59,338 bases of DNA from Amycolatopsis coloradensis (GCF_037997115.1 NZ_CP150484.1:610389-669726); one strand, 5' to 3'. Positions 45,193 through 53,630 are shown, counted from the first letter of the stretch. The notes: generated by a model not told the origin, from the sequence alone. Numbers and translations: made by a program.

Positions 45193-46635
45193 CTACGTCC
45201 CGGGAAAGAGGAGTTCGTCCGGCGGCCGCACCGTGCCGTCCAGCCAGGCCTGGTTGAACTCGCCGAGGTCACGCTGGGTCATCGCGGAGACGTAGAGCTC
45301 GAAGTCGTGCCAGTTCTGATTTCCCTGCGGGTTGATCATCGGGAAGCCCGCCATGATCTGGAAGAACGCTTCGTCGCCGATGTGACGGCGCAGCGCGTGC
45401 ACCATGAGCACCGCCTTGGTCGTCGGCGCGAATTCGGTGCCCTTGCCCGGATCGGTGAGCTTGGGCGCCCAGAAAGCCGGGTCGTCGCGCACCGCGGCCA
45501 CCATCTCCCGGTAGCGACGGTCCAGATCGGCACCGCTCTTGGTCTCGTCCCACAACCAGACGGCGTACCGCGCGACGGACTCGGGCATCAGCGCGTCGCG
45601 CCACATCTTGCCGCTCACTCCGGCTCCCCACCACTGGTACGCGACGGCGTACACCAGATCGGCGATGGTGGCGGTGCGGCCGTACACCGGCCGGGTCTGC
45701 GCGCCGTGCGTGTAGCCGAGGGAGCGGTCGAGGAACAGCCCGCCCGCCGCCGATTGCGGGTAGTCGCCGAACTTCCCGGTGAGGAATTCCAGGACCTCGG
45801 GCAGCCGCCCGCCGATCTGCCGCTTGTCCACGGCGCACGGGTGGTAGGCGTTGACCGCCGTCCGTCCACCAGGAAGAGCGATCCGCTCGACCTCCCAGCG
45901 CCCGATGCCGAGCATCGCCGTGCTCGGCGCGAGGGCGGTTTCCTCCGACCAGGTGACAGTGTGCCGTCCCGGGCCCGCGGGCACGTCGGAGACCTGGAAA
46001 CCGTTGCCCAGTACGGAGAATTCGTCTTGGACGGTGACGGAGACCTGCAGCGCCGCCTTGTCGGCTTCGGTGCCGTTGACGGGGAACCAGGTCATCGCCG
46101 AACGCGGCTGCCCAGTGGCCACGGCCGAATCGCCGTAAGCGGCGAGCCAGCCGACCCGGCCCCGCGCGGTGGGAATCGGTTCCGGGCGGCCGTCGTAATC
46201 GACCACCACGGTGAACGTCCTGCCGACGGCCACCGGGGTCCGCGGGGTGATCACCAGCTCGTGTTCACCTGCCCGCCGGAACGTGGCGGCCACCCCGTCG
46301 ACGGTGACCGACCGGACGGTGAGCCCGCGCAGGTCGAGGTCGAACCGGCTCAGGTCCTGAGTCGCCGTCGCGGTGATCGTCGCCCTGCCGCTCAGCAGCA
46401 TCGAGTACGGCGCGTACCGCAGCGCGAGTGAGTACTTGCCGACGTCGTAACCGCCGTTGCCGTCCTTCGGGTAGTAAGGATCGGGTCCGAGGACGGTCCC
46501 GTCGGGCGAGACGTGCACGTATCCGTCGCTGCCGGGTGCCGGCTGGGCCGCCGCCGAAGCCGGGCAGGTGCCGATCATCGTGGTGGCGAGCAACGCGGTG
46601 CACAGTGGCTCCTGCCACCGAAGCCGCACGGTCAT
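45193..46635 (-). CDS. Catalytically dead M1-family pseudo-peptidase (copy 3)
   Basis: A 480-residue exported paralog of the peptidases at 27157 and 37719: signal peptide about 1-29, PKDGNGGYD entry, WFPVNGTEADKAALQ and a normal overall length. The zinc-site HExxH is replaced by YAVAY (329-333). Only the third ligand Glu352 survives, in MPESVARY. The upstream LETQ-type motif has become THGAQTRP, which removes the N-terminus-binding Glu. The reading frame is intact and the fold seems kept, so it is probably a binding protein, decoy or immunity-like factor. ATG 46635 follows GAGAGAAGG. Confidence 0.9.
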   Translation of the reverse strand: MTVRLRWQEPLCTALLATTMIGTCPASAAAQPAPGSDGYVHVSPDGTVLGPDPYYPKDGNGGYDVGKYSLALRYAPYSMLLSGRATITATATQDLSRFDLDLRGLTVRSVTVDGVAATFRRAGEHELVITPRTPVAVGRTFTVVVDYDGRPEPIPTARGRVGWLAAYGDSAVATGQPRSAMTWFPVNGTEADKAALQVSVTVQDEFSVLGNGFQVSDVPAGPGRHTVTWSEETALAPSTAMLGIGRWEVERIALPGGRTAVNAYHPCAVDKRQIGGRLPEVLEFLTGKFGDYPQSAAGGLFLDRSLGYTHGAQTRPVYGRTATIADLVYAVAYQWWGAGVSGKMWRDALMPESVARYAVWLWDETKSGADLDRRYREMVAAVRDDPAFWAPKLTDPGKGTEFAPTTKAVLMVHALRRHIGDEAFFQIMAGFPMINPQGNQNWHDFELYVSAMTQRDLGEFNQAWLDGTVRPPDELLFPGT

Positions 46636-46723
46636 GAACGAGCCTTCTCTCTCAAGGGGAGGATGTCCGGTCATCGTGCGTACGTGCGCGCCGCGCGCGG
46701 CACTGCCAGCCGGTCATGCCGCC

Positions 46724-46753
46724 GGGTTATCCCGGCCGATAACCCCTCGGCAT
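46724..46753. promoter_or_regulatory. LysR-type operator candidate upstream of the MFS gene
   Basis: GGGTTATC and GATAACCC form perfect eight-base arms around six bases (46724-46745). The adjoining GATAACCCCTCGGCAT (46738-46753) contains T-N11-A and is identical to the site upstream of the rhodanese operon. It lies 50 bases upstream of the MFS ATG and within the divergent region shared with the pseudo-peptidase gene. Confidence 0.65.
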
Positions 46754-46802
46754 ACCCGCCAGGGACTATCGCGCGCCGCGAGGGAGTGGAGATCGTCGAG
46801 GC

Positions 46803-47957
46803 ATGCTGCCTCTCCCGGCGCTGCTCGCGCTGACGACGACGGTCTTCCTCGGCTGCCTCACCGAAGTGCTGCCCGCCGGGCTGCTGCTGGGCATGTCCGA
46901 GGATCTGGGCGTTTCCCCGTCGGCCACCGGGCAGCTGGTGACGGTCTACGCGATCACCACCGCGCTGACCGCCGTCCCGCTCACCGGCGCGACCCTCCGG
47001 GTACCGCGCAAACGCCTGCTGCTGGCGCTGATCGCAGGCTTCCTGGTCACCAACCTGGTGATCGCCGTGGCCTCGTCGTACCCGCTGATCCTGGCCGCGC
47101 GGGTCGTTTCCGGGGCGCTGACCGGGGTGATGTGGTCACTCGTGGCCGGCTACGCGATGCGTCTCGCCCCGCCGGGGCTCACCGGGCGGGCGCTGGCGGT
47201 GGCCATGTCGGGCACACCGATCGGCTTCGCGCTGGGCGTGCCCGCCGGTACCGCGCTCGGCGAACTCGCCGACTGGCGCTGGGCGTTCGCCGCGATGGCG
47301 CTGATCACCGTGCCGTTGCTGGTTTGGGTGCTCGTCGCGGTGCCCGCCGTGCTCGCGGACCCGGCAGGCCCCACCCGGCCGCTGGCCGCGTCACGGCTGC
47401 CCGGGATGCGTCCCGTGCTCGCGACGGTGGCGTTGTTCTCGCTGGGGCACAACGTGGCCTACACCTACGTCGGTCCGGTGCTCGCCGGTCTGGAGGCGGA
47501 AACGTTGCTGGGCGCGGCGTTGCTGGTGTTCGGCTGCGCCGCGGTGGGCGGGATGGCCGCGGTCGGCTCCGCCCTCGACAGCCGTCCGCGCGCCGTGCTG
47601 CTGTCCTGCACCGTCGTGACCGCCGCCGCCATCGTCCTGCTGGGGATCAGCGACGGTGTCCACGGTCTGGTGCTGGCGGCCGCCGGCCTGTGGGGCCTGG
47701 GGTTCGGCGGCGCGCCGACCGCGTTCCAGGCCGTCACCGCCTTGCTCGCGGGCCCCACGGCCGACGCCGCCCAGTCGCTCACGATCGCGGCCTGGAACGG
47801 CGCCGTCGCCGGGGGCGCGCTCATCGGCGGACTGCTGCTGCCGCTGGGAACGGGTCTGCTCCCTTGGTACGCCGCCTTGGTGATCCTGTCGCCGCTGCTG
47901 TTCAGCCCGCGAGTCGTGCTTTCAGCGCCCGCAGATCAGTGCCGGACCCGACGATGA
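46803..47957 (+). CDS. MFS transporter (12-span sugar/drug efflux type)
   Basis: A 384-residue major facilitator protein of the AraJ/CmlA-like efflux type. FLGCLTEVLPAGLLLGMSEDLG is the first span. PRKRLLLALIAG occupies the cytoplasmic loop 2-3, VMWSLVAGYAMRLAPP is span 4, and SGTPIGFALGVPAGTALG is the antiporter-type motif C in span 5. It probably exports a small molecule; given the shared operator, a product of the CDPS locus is a candidate. ATG 46803 follows GGAGATCGTCGAGGC. Its 3' end overlaps the convergent amidase gene by 56 bases. Confidence 0.9.
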   Translation: MLPLPALLALTTTVFLGCLTEVLPAGLLLGMSEDLGVSPSATGQLVTVYAITTALTAVPLTGATLRVPRKRLLLALIAGFLVTNLVIAVASSYPLILAARVVSGALTGVMWSLVAGYAMRLAPPGLTGRALAVAMSGTPIGFALGVPAGTALGELADWRWAFAAMALITVPLLVWVLVAVPAVLADPAGPTRPLAASRLPGMRPVLATVALFSLGHNVAYTYVGPVLAGLEAETLLGAALLVFGCAAVGGMAAVGSALDSRPRAVLLSCTVVTAAAIVLLGISDGVHGLVLAAAGLWGLGFGGAPTAFQAVTALLAGPTADAAQSLTIAAWNGAVAGGALIGGLLLPLGTGLLPWYAALVILSPLLFSPRVVLSAPADQCRTRR

Positions 47958-48864
47958 GCGGCCAGACGTCGGAGCCGAGGAAGCCGGTCTCGTCGGTCGC
48001 CGCGGTCGCGCCGCAGGCGTCGCGTTCCAGCCTGTGCCGGGCCGCCACCGCGGCGACGGCATCCTTTGTGGACTGTCCGAAGAGTCCGTCGGCGGGCACG
48101 GCGAAACCGCGTGCCCGCAGGAGTTCCTGTGCCATCCGCACCCGCGGCCCGCTGTCGCCGGGTTTGAGGAGCGGCCATTCCGGCAGATCCACCTTCGGCG
48201 ACGCGGATCCCAGCAGCTTGCCGACCTCGGTGCGCAGTTCCGGAAGCCTGTTGTACAACACGGTGCCCGGGCATTCGGTCGAGTTGAAGTCCCGGTGGCC
48301 CTTGATGAATTCCGGCGAAATCCCGTACTGCGAAGCGATGTACGCGACCAGCTTCACCAGCGAGTCCCAGAGCGCCGGCGTGACGTCCTCTTCGCTGTAG
48401 AGGCCTTCGTTCTCGATCCCGATGCAGGTGCTGTTGTTGTTGCCCACGTTCGCGCCCAGCACGTGCTGGGTACCGCCGCGCAGGATCTCCAGGCTGCGAT
48501 GCCTGCCTTCGGTGATGTGCCCGCCGCGGCTGTTCGTGAACTGCTGGCCGGTGTCGACCCAGCCGCGGGTGTCCATATGGAAATTCTGGATGGAGCGCGA
48601 CGCCCAGAAGGCGTGTTCGAGCGTGTAGTCGGTGACGTTCCCCGGCTCGACCGTGTGGTGCACGACGATGTACGTCGGCTTGTGGTTCTGCACCTCGATC
48701 GTGCCGTTCGGCGGCCGGGCGCTCCACGCGGCCGTTCCGTATATCTTCGGTTCTGTCACCCCGGACGCCGCGTCGGCGGCGGAAATCGTTGCTGTCCCCA
48801 GTAGCCCGACGGCGCTTACCGTCAGGCCGCCCTTGAGCGCGGTACGTCGGTCGAAGTCGGCCAC
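47902..48864 (-). CDS. Tat-exported PGRP-type N-acetylmuramoyl-L-alanine amidase
   Basis: A 320-residue peptidoglycan hydrolase or recognition protein. The twin-arginine signal DRRTALKGG is followed by a hydrophobic stretch ending near ADAASG. An amidase-2/PGRP domain has zinc ligands in VVHHTVEPG, GHRDFNSTECPG (His, Cys), and GIENEG. The C-terminal peptidoglycan-binding repeat is LKPGDSGPRVRMAQELL. GTG 48864 is chosen because GGGAG lies eight bases upstream; ATG 48882 would add six residues ahead of the signal. It corresponds in position to Rv3594. Confidence 0.9.
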   Translation of the reverse strand: MADFDRRTALKGGLTVSAVGLLGTATISAADAASGVTEPKIYGTAAWSARPPNGTIEVQNHKPTYIVVHHTVEPGNVTDYTLEHAFWASRSIQNFHMDTRGWVDTGQQFTNSRGGHITEGRHRSLEILRGGTQHVLGANVGNNNSTCIGIENEGLYSEEDVTPALWDSLVKLVAYIASQYGISPEFIKGHRDFNSTECPGTVLYNRLPELRTEVGKLLGSASPKVDLPEWPLLKPGDSGPRVRMAQELLRARGFAVPADGLFGQSTKDAVAAVAARHRLERDACGATAATDETGFLGSDVWPLIVGSGTDLRALKARLAG

Positions 48865-48952
48865 GGGCGAAACTCCCATCATGCGCGTTGGCCGGAAAAC
48901 TAACCCGCCACCGTGCCGATGACAACCATTTACCGACTTTTGTCGTAATGCG

Positions 48953-49828
48953 TTAGTGTTCGCCAGGAAGTGCGAACAGGCCGTCCCCGGTCTGTTCGAG
49001 CAGCCCGTCCACGAGCAGGGAGTCGAGGCAGCGGTCGCGCTGCCCGGATTCGTGCCAGACGAGATCGAGCCGCGCCTTCTCGACCGGGCCTTCGCTGCCA
49101 CGCAGGACGTCGAGCAGCAGCCCGCGCACTTGGCGGTCGGTGCCGGCGAACTTCTGGACCTGCTTCGCGGGCCCGGCGTATGCGGGCCTTCCCGCGTGCT
49201 GCCACGCGCAGTCGTCGTAGATCGGGCAGTCCGCGCATCGCGGCGAACGCGCGGTGCAGACGAGCGCGCCGAGTTCCATCAGCGCGGCCGAGAGTTTCGC
49301 GGCGGGCGCGTCGTCCGGCGGCAGCAGCGCTTCGACGTCGGCCATGTCGCGGGTGTTCGACGGCGGCCCGGCGTCACCGGCGCCGTGCACGGCCCTGGCC
49401 ACCACGCGCCGGACGTTCGTGTCCACCACCGGTGCCCGTTTGCCGTAGGCGAAGGCGGCGACGGCGCGCGCGGTGTACGCGCCGATGCCGGGCAGCGCGA
49501 GCAGAGTGTCCACATCGGACGGAACGACGTCGCCGTGTTCGGCGGCGATGACGGCCGCCGCGGCGTGCAGCCGCAACGCGCGCCGCGGGTAGCCGAGTTT
49601 GCCCCAGGCGCGCACGACCTCGCCCTGCGACGACGCCGCCAGCGCCGACGGCACCGGCCAGCGCGCCATCCAGTCGAGCCAGATCGGCTGGACCCGCGCG
49701 ACCGGTGTCTGCTGCAACATGATCTCGCTGACGAGCACACCCCACGCGGTGCATTCGGGCTCACGCCAAGGGAGGTCGCGCCCCACTTCGTCGAACCACT
49801 CGGTCAGCACATCCGCGTCGACGCCCAC
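48953..49828 (-). CDS. mutY: A/G-specific adenine DNA glycosylase
   Basis: Removes adenine mispaired with 8-oxoguanine. The 291-residue protein has catalytic Glu35 (SEIMLQQT), the helix-hairpin-helix LPGIGAYTARAV and catalytic Asp136 (VVDTNVRRV). The 4Fe-4S loop is Cys-x6-Cys-x2-Cys-x5-Cys (VCTARSPRCADCPIYDDC). The C-terminal NUDIX-like 8-oxoG recognition domain of E. coli MutY is replaced by a short region of about 75 residues, as in other actinobacteria. It is convergent with nothing and stands between the amidase and carbonic anhydrase genes. Confidence 0.95.
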   Translation of the reverse strand: MGVDADVLTEWFDEVGRDLPWREPECTAWGVLVSEIMLQQTPVARVQPIWLDWMARWPVPSALAASSQGEVVRAWGKLGYPRRALRLHAAAAVIAAEHGDVVPSDVDTLLALPGIGAYTARAVAAFAYGKRAPVVDTNVRRVVARAVHGAGDAGPPSNTRDMADVEALLPPDDAPAAKLSAALMELGALVCTARSPRCADCPIYDDCAWQHAGRPAYAGPAKQVQKFAGTDRQVRGLLLDVLRGSEGPVEKARLDLVWHESGQRDRCLDSLLVDGLLEQTGDGLFALPGEH

Positions 49829-49941
49829 CGAGCCAGCTTAAAACGAGCGCCCGGTCGCGCCTCAAAGGCGTCTCCCCAAGGGCGCTCCGCGCCCGACGGA
49901 GACTTCACCCGTCGCGCACGCTCTTTTGGGCCGGAGGCCCA

Positions 49942-50017
49942 CGGAAACACGATGAAGGGGCGCCTCCTTGCTCAACGTGACGTTCAGCGGGATCGGCGCC
50001 CCTTCGGCGGGTTTCCG
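49942..50017. terminator. Extended hairpin abutting the carbonic anhydrase stop codon
   Basis: GAAGGGGCGCC (49954-49964) pairs exactly with GGCGCCCCTTC (49995-50005). Outside a five-by-five internal loop, CGGAAAC (49942-49948) pairs with GTTTCCG (50011-50017). The outer arm ends one base before the stop of the carbonic anhydrase gene on the minus strand. Confidence 0.8.
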
Positions 50018-50512
50018 TCAGTGCGCGACCTCATGCAGCTGCCCCAGCTTCACGTCGTAGACGAACCCGCGCACGTTGTCGGTGTGCGGCAGGAAGTCGC
50101 TGCGCCGGACGCGCTGCACCGACCGGCGCACACTGTCCTCGACCTCCCGGAACGCCTCGACCGACCATGTCGGGCGCAGCCCGCTGGCGGCTTCGAGTTC
50201 GTCCTTGAAATCGTCTTCGGTGACCATGGAGAGGCCACAGTCGGTGTGCTGCACGATCAGCACCTCGCGCGTGCCGAGCTTCCGCTGGCTGAGCGCGAGC
50301 GAGCGGATCATGTCGTCGGTGACGACCCCGCCCGCGTTACGCAGGATGTGGGACTCGCCCTGGATCAGGCCGAAGATCTCGAACACCCGGATACGGGCGT
50401 CCATGCAGGTCAGAATAGCCACCTGGAGTGATGGCCTCGGAGACGAGCGGTCACCAGGAGTGACATCACCCAGCTCCTGGTTGCGCTTGAGCAGTACGTC
50501 GATTGAGGTCAC
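50018..50512 (-). CDS. Beta-class carbonic anhydrase
   Basis: Zinc enzyme interconverting CO2 and bicarbonate. The 164-residue protein has zinc ligands Cys36 (LTCMDAR, with the Asp38-Arg40 dyad), His89 and Cys92 (QHTDCG), and RNAGG at 59-63. It is similar in length to M. tuberculosis Rv1284/CanA, shorter than Rv3588c. The GTG start at 50512 has a weak ribosome site. The nearby znuACB importer may be relevant as a zinc source. Confidence 0.93.
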   Translation of the reverse strand: MTSIDVLLKRNQELGDVTPGDRSSPRPSLQVAILTCMDARIRVFEIFGLIQGESHILRNAGGVVTDDMIRSLALSQRKLGTREVLIVQHTDCGLSMVTEDDFKDELEAASGLRPTWSVEAFREVEDSVRRSVQRVRRSDFLPHTDNVRGFVYDVKLGQLHEVAH

Positions 50513-50563
50513 ACGCTCATTGGAACCGACACGCCGGGGGAGAGCAACGTGTGCGGGCGCAGA

Positions 50564-51664
50564 TCACGGCCCGAACCAGCGTTCTTCCGCCGTTCGTGGC
50601 GGCGCCGACGTGCGGCCGACCCGTAGTTCCGTCTGCAGGGTGATCACCTTCGGCCCGACCCGGTCGGCCGAGCTGAGCAGCAGCTTGCCCGCCGCCTTGC
50701 CCTTCTCGAGCACCGGCTGGTGGACCGTGGTGAGGCCGGAGCGCTCGGCCTCGGTGATGCCGTCGAACCCGGTGACCGTCAGGTCCTGCGGCACGCGCAG
50801 GCCCCGGCGTTCCGCCTCGGCCAGAGCGCCGAGAGCGAGGATGTCCGACGTGCAGATCACGGCCGTGACCTGCGGATACGCGTCGAGCAGCTGGCGTGCG
50901 GCCGACGCGCCGTCGTCCACGGTGTGGTCGAAGCGCTCGACCACCGGCACCGTCGCCCAGTCGACCCCGGCCGCCGAGAACGCGGCGGCCAGCGCCTCCA
51001 GCCGGATGCGCTGGACGTGGAAGTGTGCGGCGCTCTGCCGCTGGATGGAGACGAAGTCGTCGTTGCGCTCGCGGGCCAGCCGCATGCACAGCACGCCGAT
51101 CTGCCGGTGGCCCAGCGAGATGAGGTGCTCGGCCATGGCGGTGACCGCGGCCGCGTCGTCCGGGCCGACCCGGTCGACCCCGTCCACCCGGGGCTGGTCG
51201 ACGATCACCGTCGGCACCGGGCGTTCCAGCACGGCACCGAGATGCGGGTCGTCGTCGGGCACCGAGTAGACGACGAAGCCGTCGACGCCGGCGCGGTGCA
51301 CGGCCGCGACGTCCTCCCTGCCCGGGCTCGCCGGGACCAGGTGCAGGCCGACGCCCGCGTCCTCGCAGGCCAGCGCCAGCCCTTCGAGCACGCCGACGGC
51401 GGCGGGGTCGCGGAAGGCGTAGGAGAGGTTCTCGGTGAGCAAAAGGCCGACAGCGCCGGCTTTGCGCGTCCGCAGTGAACGGGCCACCGGGTCCGGGCCC
51501 GGGTAGCCGAGGCGGCGTGCGGTCTCGAGGACGCGACGGCGCAGCTCAGGGGACAACTGGTCCGGTCGGTTGTAGGCGTTCGAGACGGTGGTCCTCGACA
51601 CACCGAGCTCTGCGGCCAACGACGCCAGTGTCGCCTGCCTCCTGGTGCGGATAGGACGGCCCAT
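50564..51664 (-). CDS. LacI/GalR-family transcriptional regulator
   Basis: A 366-residue repressor. The N-terminal HTH (LASLAAELGVSRTTVSNAYN) and hinge LSPELRRRVLETARRLGY are followed by a periplasmic-binding-protein-like ligand domain (VICTSDILALGALAEAERRG, TVTGFDGI). No sugar gene is adjacent; the divergent neighbour is the zinc importer. A LacI-type operator 17-32 bases upstream of ATG 51664 suggests autoregulation. The ligand is unknown, with Cys/His residues (HFHVQR) in the ligand domain. Confidence 0.92.
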   Translation of the reverse strand: MGRPIRTRRQATLASLAAELGVSRTTVSNAYNRPDQLSPELRRRVLETARRLGYPGPDPVARSLRTRKAGAVGLLLTENLSYAFRDPAAVGVLEGLALACEDAGVGLHLVPASPGREDVAAVHRAGVDGFVVYSVPDDDPHLGAVLERPVPTVIVDQPRVDGVDRVGPDDAAAVTAMAEHLISLGHRQIGVLCMRLARERNDDFVSIQRQSAAHFHVQRIRLEALAAAFSAAGVDWATVPVVERFDHTVDDGASAARQLLDAYPQVTAVICTSDILALGALAEAERRGLRVPQDLTVTGFDGITEAERSGLTTVHQPVLEKGKAAGKLLLSSADRVGPKVITLQTELRVGRTSAPPRTAEERWFGP

Positions 51665-51680
51665 CCGCAAACCGTAACGG

Positions 51681-51696
51681 TTCAGAACGTTTTGCA
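51681..51696. promoter_or_regulatory. LacI-type operator candidate
   Basis: TTCAGAACGTTTTGCA is an imperfect palindrome centred on CG with six of eight half-site positions symmetric. This is the usual form of LacI/GalR operators. It lies just upstream of the regulator's own start codon. Confidence 0.5.
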
Positions 51697-51799
51697 GAAG
51701 CATCACCCGACGTGTGGCAGGTCTCGATTCAGAGTGACCCTGGGTACAGCTCGGACCTGGACCGGAGGTGTCGTCATCCTGATGGGGTACAGTTGAATC

Positions 51800-51814
51800 T
51801 GACAACGGTTTCCA
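51800..51814. promoter_or_regulatory. Zur-like zinc operator upstream of znuA
   Basis: TGACAACGGTTTCCA matches the palindrome TGAAAACGGTTTTCA at 13 of 15 positions, and ATTA follows, as in actinobacterial Zur boxes. It lies 51 bases before the znuA start. It predicts repression by Zur when zinc is plentiful. Confidence 0.65.
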
Positions 51815-51864
51815 TTACCCGGCATTGGGGACACCTGGCCAGGGCATCCGCAGGAGTGCAGTAA

Positions 51865-52797
51865 ATGAATTCCCGCCGTACCAAGAGTGTTTTCGCGGCC
51901 GTGTCGGCCCTGGCCGTCCTCGCGCTCGGCGCGACGGCCTGCGCGTCGAGCGACAAGGCGTCGACGGGCTCCGGTTCGCAGAACGCGTCCGCCGCGAACC
52001 CGGGCGGCGGCGAAAAGATCAAGGTCGTCGCCTCGACCGACGTCTGGGGCAGTGTCGTGACCGCCGTCGGCGGCGACAAGGTCGAGGTCACCTCGATCAT
52101 CCACGACCCCTCGGCCGACCCGCACTCCTACGAGACCACCGCGAGCGACGCCGTCGCCGCGAAGAACGCGAAGCTGACGCTGTCCAACGGCGGCGGCTAC
52201 GACGACTTCTTCTCCAAGCTCGCCGACCAGGCCACCGGCGCGCAGAAGCTGGTCGCCGTCGACATCGCCGCGACCGGCAACGAGAACGAGCACGTCTGGT
52301 ACAGCCTGCCCGGCGTCGAGAAGGTCGCCGACCAGGTCGCCGCGAAGCTCGGCGAGATCCAGCCCGCCTCGAAGGACGCCTTCACCGCCAACGCGACCGC
52401 GTTCAAGGGCAAGACCCAGGAACTCCTGAAGAAGGTCTCGGGGCTGGGCGCCTCGGGCGCGAAGGTCGTCGCGACCGAGCCCGTCGCGCACTACCTGCTC
52501 GACAGCGCGAAGGTCACCGACGCGACGCCGCCGGCCTTCGCCGAGGCCGTGGAAGCGGAGCAGGACGTGCCCGCCGCCGCGCTCAACGAGGTCAAGCAGC
52601 TGATCTCCGGCAAGCAGGTCAAGGCGCTGGTCAACAACGCGCAGACCACCACCCCGGTCACGCAGCAGGTCGTCGGCGACGCCAAGAACGCCGGTATCGC
52701 GGTCATCGACGTCACCGAAACGCTGCCCCAGGGTGTGACCGACTACATTGCATGGATGACCAAGGAAGTGGACGCGCTGGCCGGAGCACTGAAGTAG
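51865..52797 (+). CDS. znuA: Zinc ABC transporter substrate-binding lipoprotein
   Basis: A 310-residue cluster-9 binding protein. The signal peptide ends with lipobox ATAC (Cys27 approximately). The metal-binding region contains VVASTDVWGSV, DPHSYE and NEHVWYSLPG (His ligands), and VKALVNNAQTTT and DVTETLP near the end. It lacks the long His-rich loop of E. coli ZnuA, and a Gly/Ser/Asn-rich spacer follows the lipid anchor. It captures zinc (possibly manganese) at the cell surface. The znuC start overlaps its stop. Confidence 0.93.
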   Translation: MNSRRTKSVFAAVSALAVLALGATACASSDKASTGSGSQNASAANPGGGEKIKVVASTDVWGSVVTAVGGDKVEVTSIIHDPSADPHSYETTASDAVAAKNAKLTLSNGGGYDDFFSKLADQATGAQKLVAVDIAATGNENEHVWYSLPGVEKVADQVAAKLGEIQPASKDAFTANATAFKGKTQELLKKVSGLGASGAKVVATEPVAHYLLDSAKVTDATPPAFAEAVEAEQDVPAAALNEVKQLISGKQVKALVNNAQTTTPVTQQVVGDAKNAGIAVIDVTETLPQGVTDYIAWMTKEVDALAGALK

Positions 52798-53630
52798 TGA
52801 CCTCCGTACCCGCCGAAGCTCGCCCCGCGGTCCGTGTTCGCGGGGCGAGCCTCGCATTCGGCCCCAGGACCCTCTGGTCCGGGCTCGACCTCGACGTCGA
52901 ACCCGGCGAGTTCCTCGCGATCCTCGGGCCGAACGGCTCCGGGAAGAGCAGCCTGCTCAAGGTGCTGCTCGGCCAGCAGGGGCTGCCCGAGGGCACGGTC
53001 GAGATCGCGGGGCGGCGCCCCGGCGGGACGAACCGGCGGATCGGCTACATCCCTCAGCAGCGCGCCCTCGACGAGGGCCTGACGATGCGCGGCGTGGACC
53101 TGGTCGGCCTCGGCCTGGACGGGCACCGGTGGGGCACCGGCCTCTTCGGGATCTCGAAGCGGCGTCAGCTCGTCGCGCGGGCGATCGAGTCCGTCGGCGC
53201 GCAGGCGTACGCGAAGCAGCCGGTGGGGCGGCTTTCCGGTGGCGAGCAGCAGCGGCTCCGTGTCGCGCAGTCCCTGGTCGGTGACCCCGAAGTCCTGCTC
53301 TGCGACGAGCCGCTGCTCTCCCTCGACCTCGCGCACCAGCGCGCGGTCAGCGAACTGATCGACGAGCGGCGGCGCTCCGCCGAGACGGCCGTCCTGTTCG
53401 TCACCCACGAGATCAACCCGATCCTGTCCTATGTGGACCGGGTGCTGTACCTGGTGAACGGTCAATTCCGGGTCGGCAAGCCGGACGAGGTGATGAACTC
53501 GGAGACCCTGTCCGAGCTGTACGGCACCCGCATCGAGGTGCTGAAGGTCGGCGGGCAGATCCACGTCGCCGGTGCGCAGAGCGCGCTGTGCGAGGACGAA
53601 CCCCACCACATCGACGAACAGGCTTGTTAG
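52797..53630 (+). CDS. znuC: Zinc ABC transporter ATP-binding protein
   Basis: A 277-residue ATPase with Walker A GPNGSGKS at 44-51, Q-loop YIPQQRALD, signature LSGGEQQRLRVAQSL, Walker B VLLCDEPLLSLD and switch VTHEIN. The C-terminus ends in a Cys/His-containing CEDEPHHIDEQAC that could bind metal. The GTG start shares one base with the znuA TAG (TAGTGA), so the genes are coupled. It energises uptake through ZnuB. Confidence 0.94.
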   Translation: MTSVPAEARPAVRVRGASLAFGPRTLWSGLDLDVEPGEFLAILGPNGSGKSSLLKVLLGQQGLPEGTVEIAGRRPGGTNRRIGYIPQQRALDEGLTMRGVDLVGLGLDGHRWGTGLFGISKRRQLVARAIESVGAQAYAKQPVGRLSGGEQQRLRVAQSLVGDPEVLLCDEPLLSLDLAHQRAVSELIDERRRSAETAVLFVTHEINPILSYVDRVLYLVNGQFRVGKPDEVMNSETLSELYGTRIEVLKVGGQIHVAGAQSALCEDEPHHIDEQAC

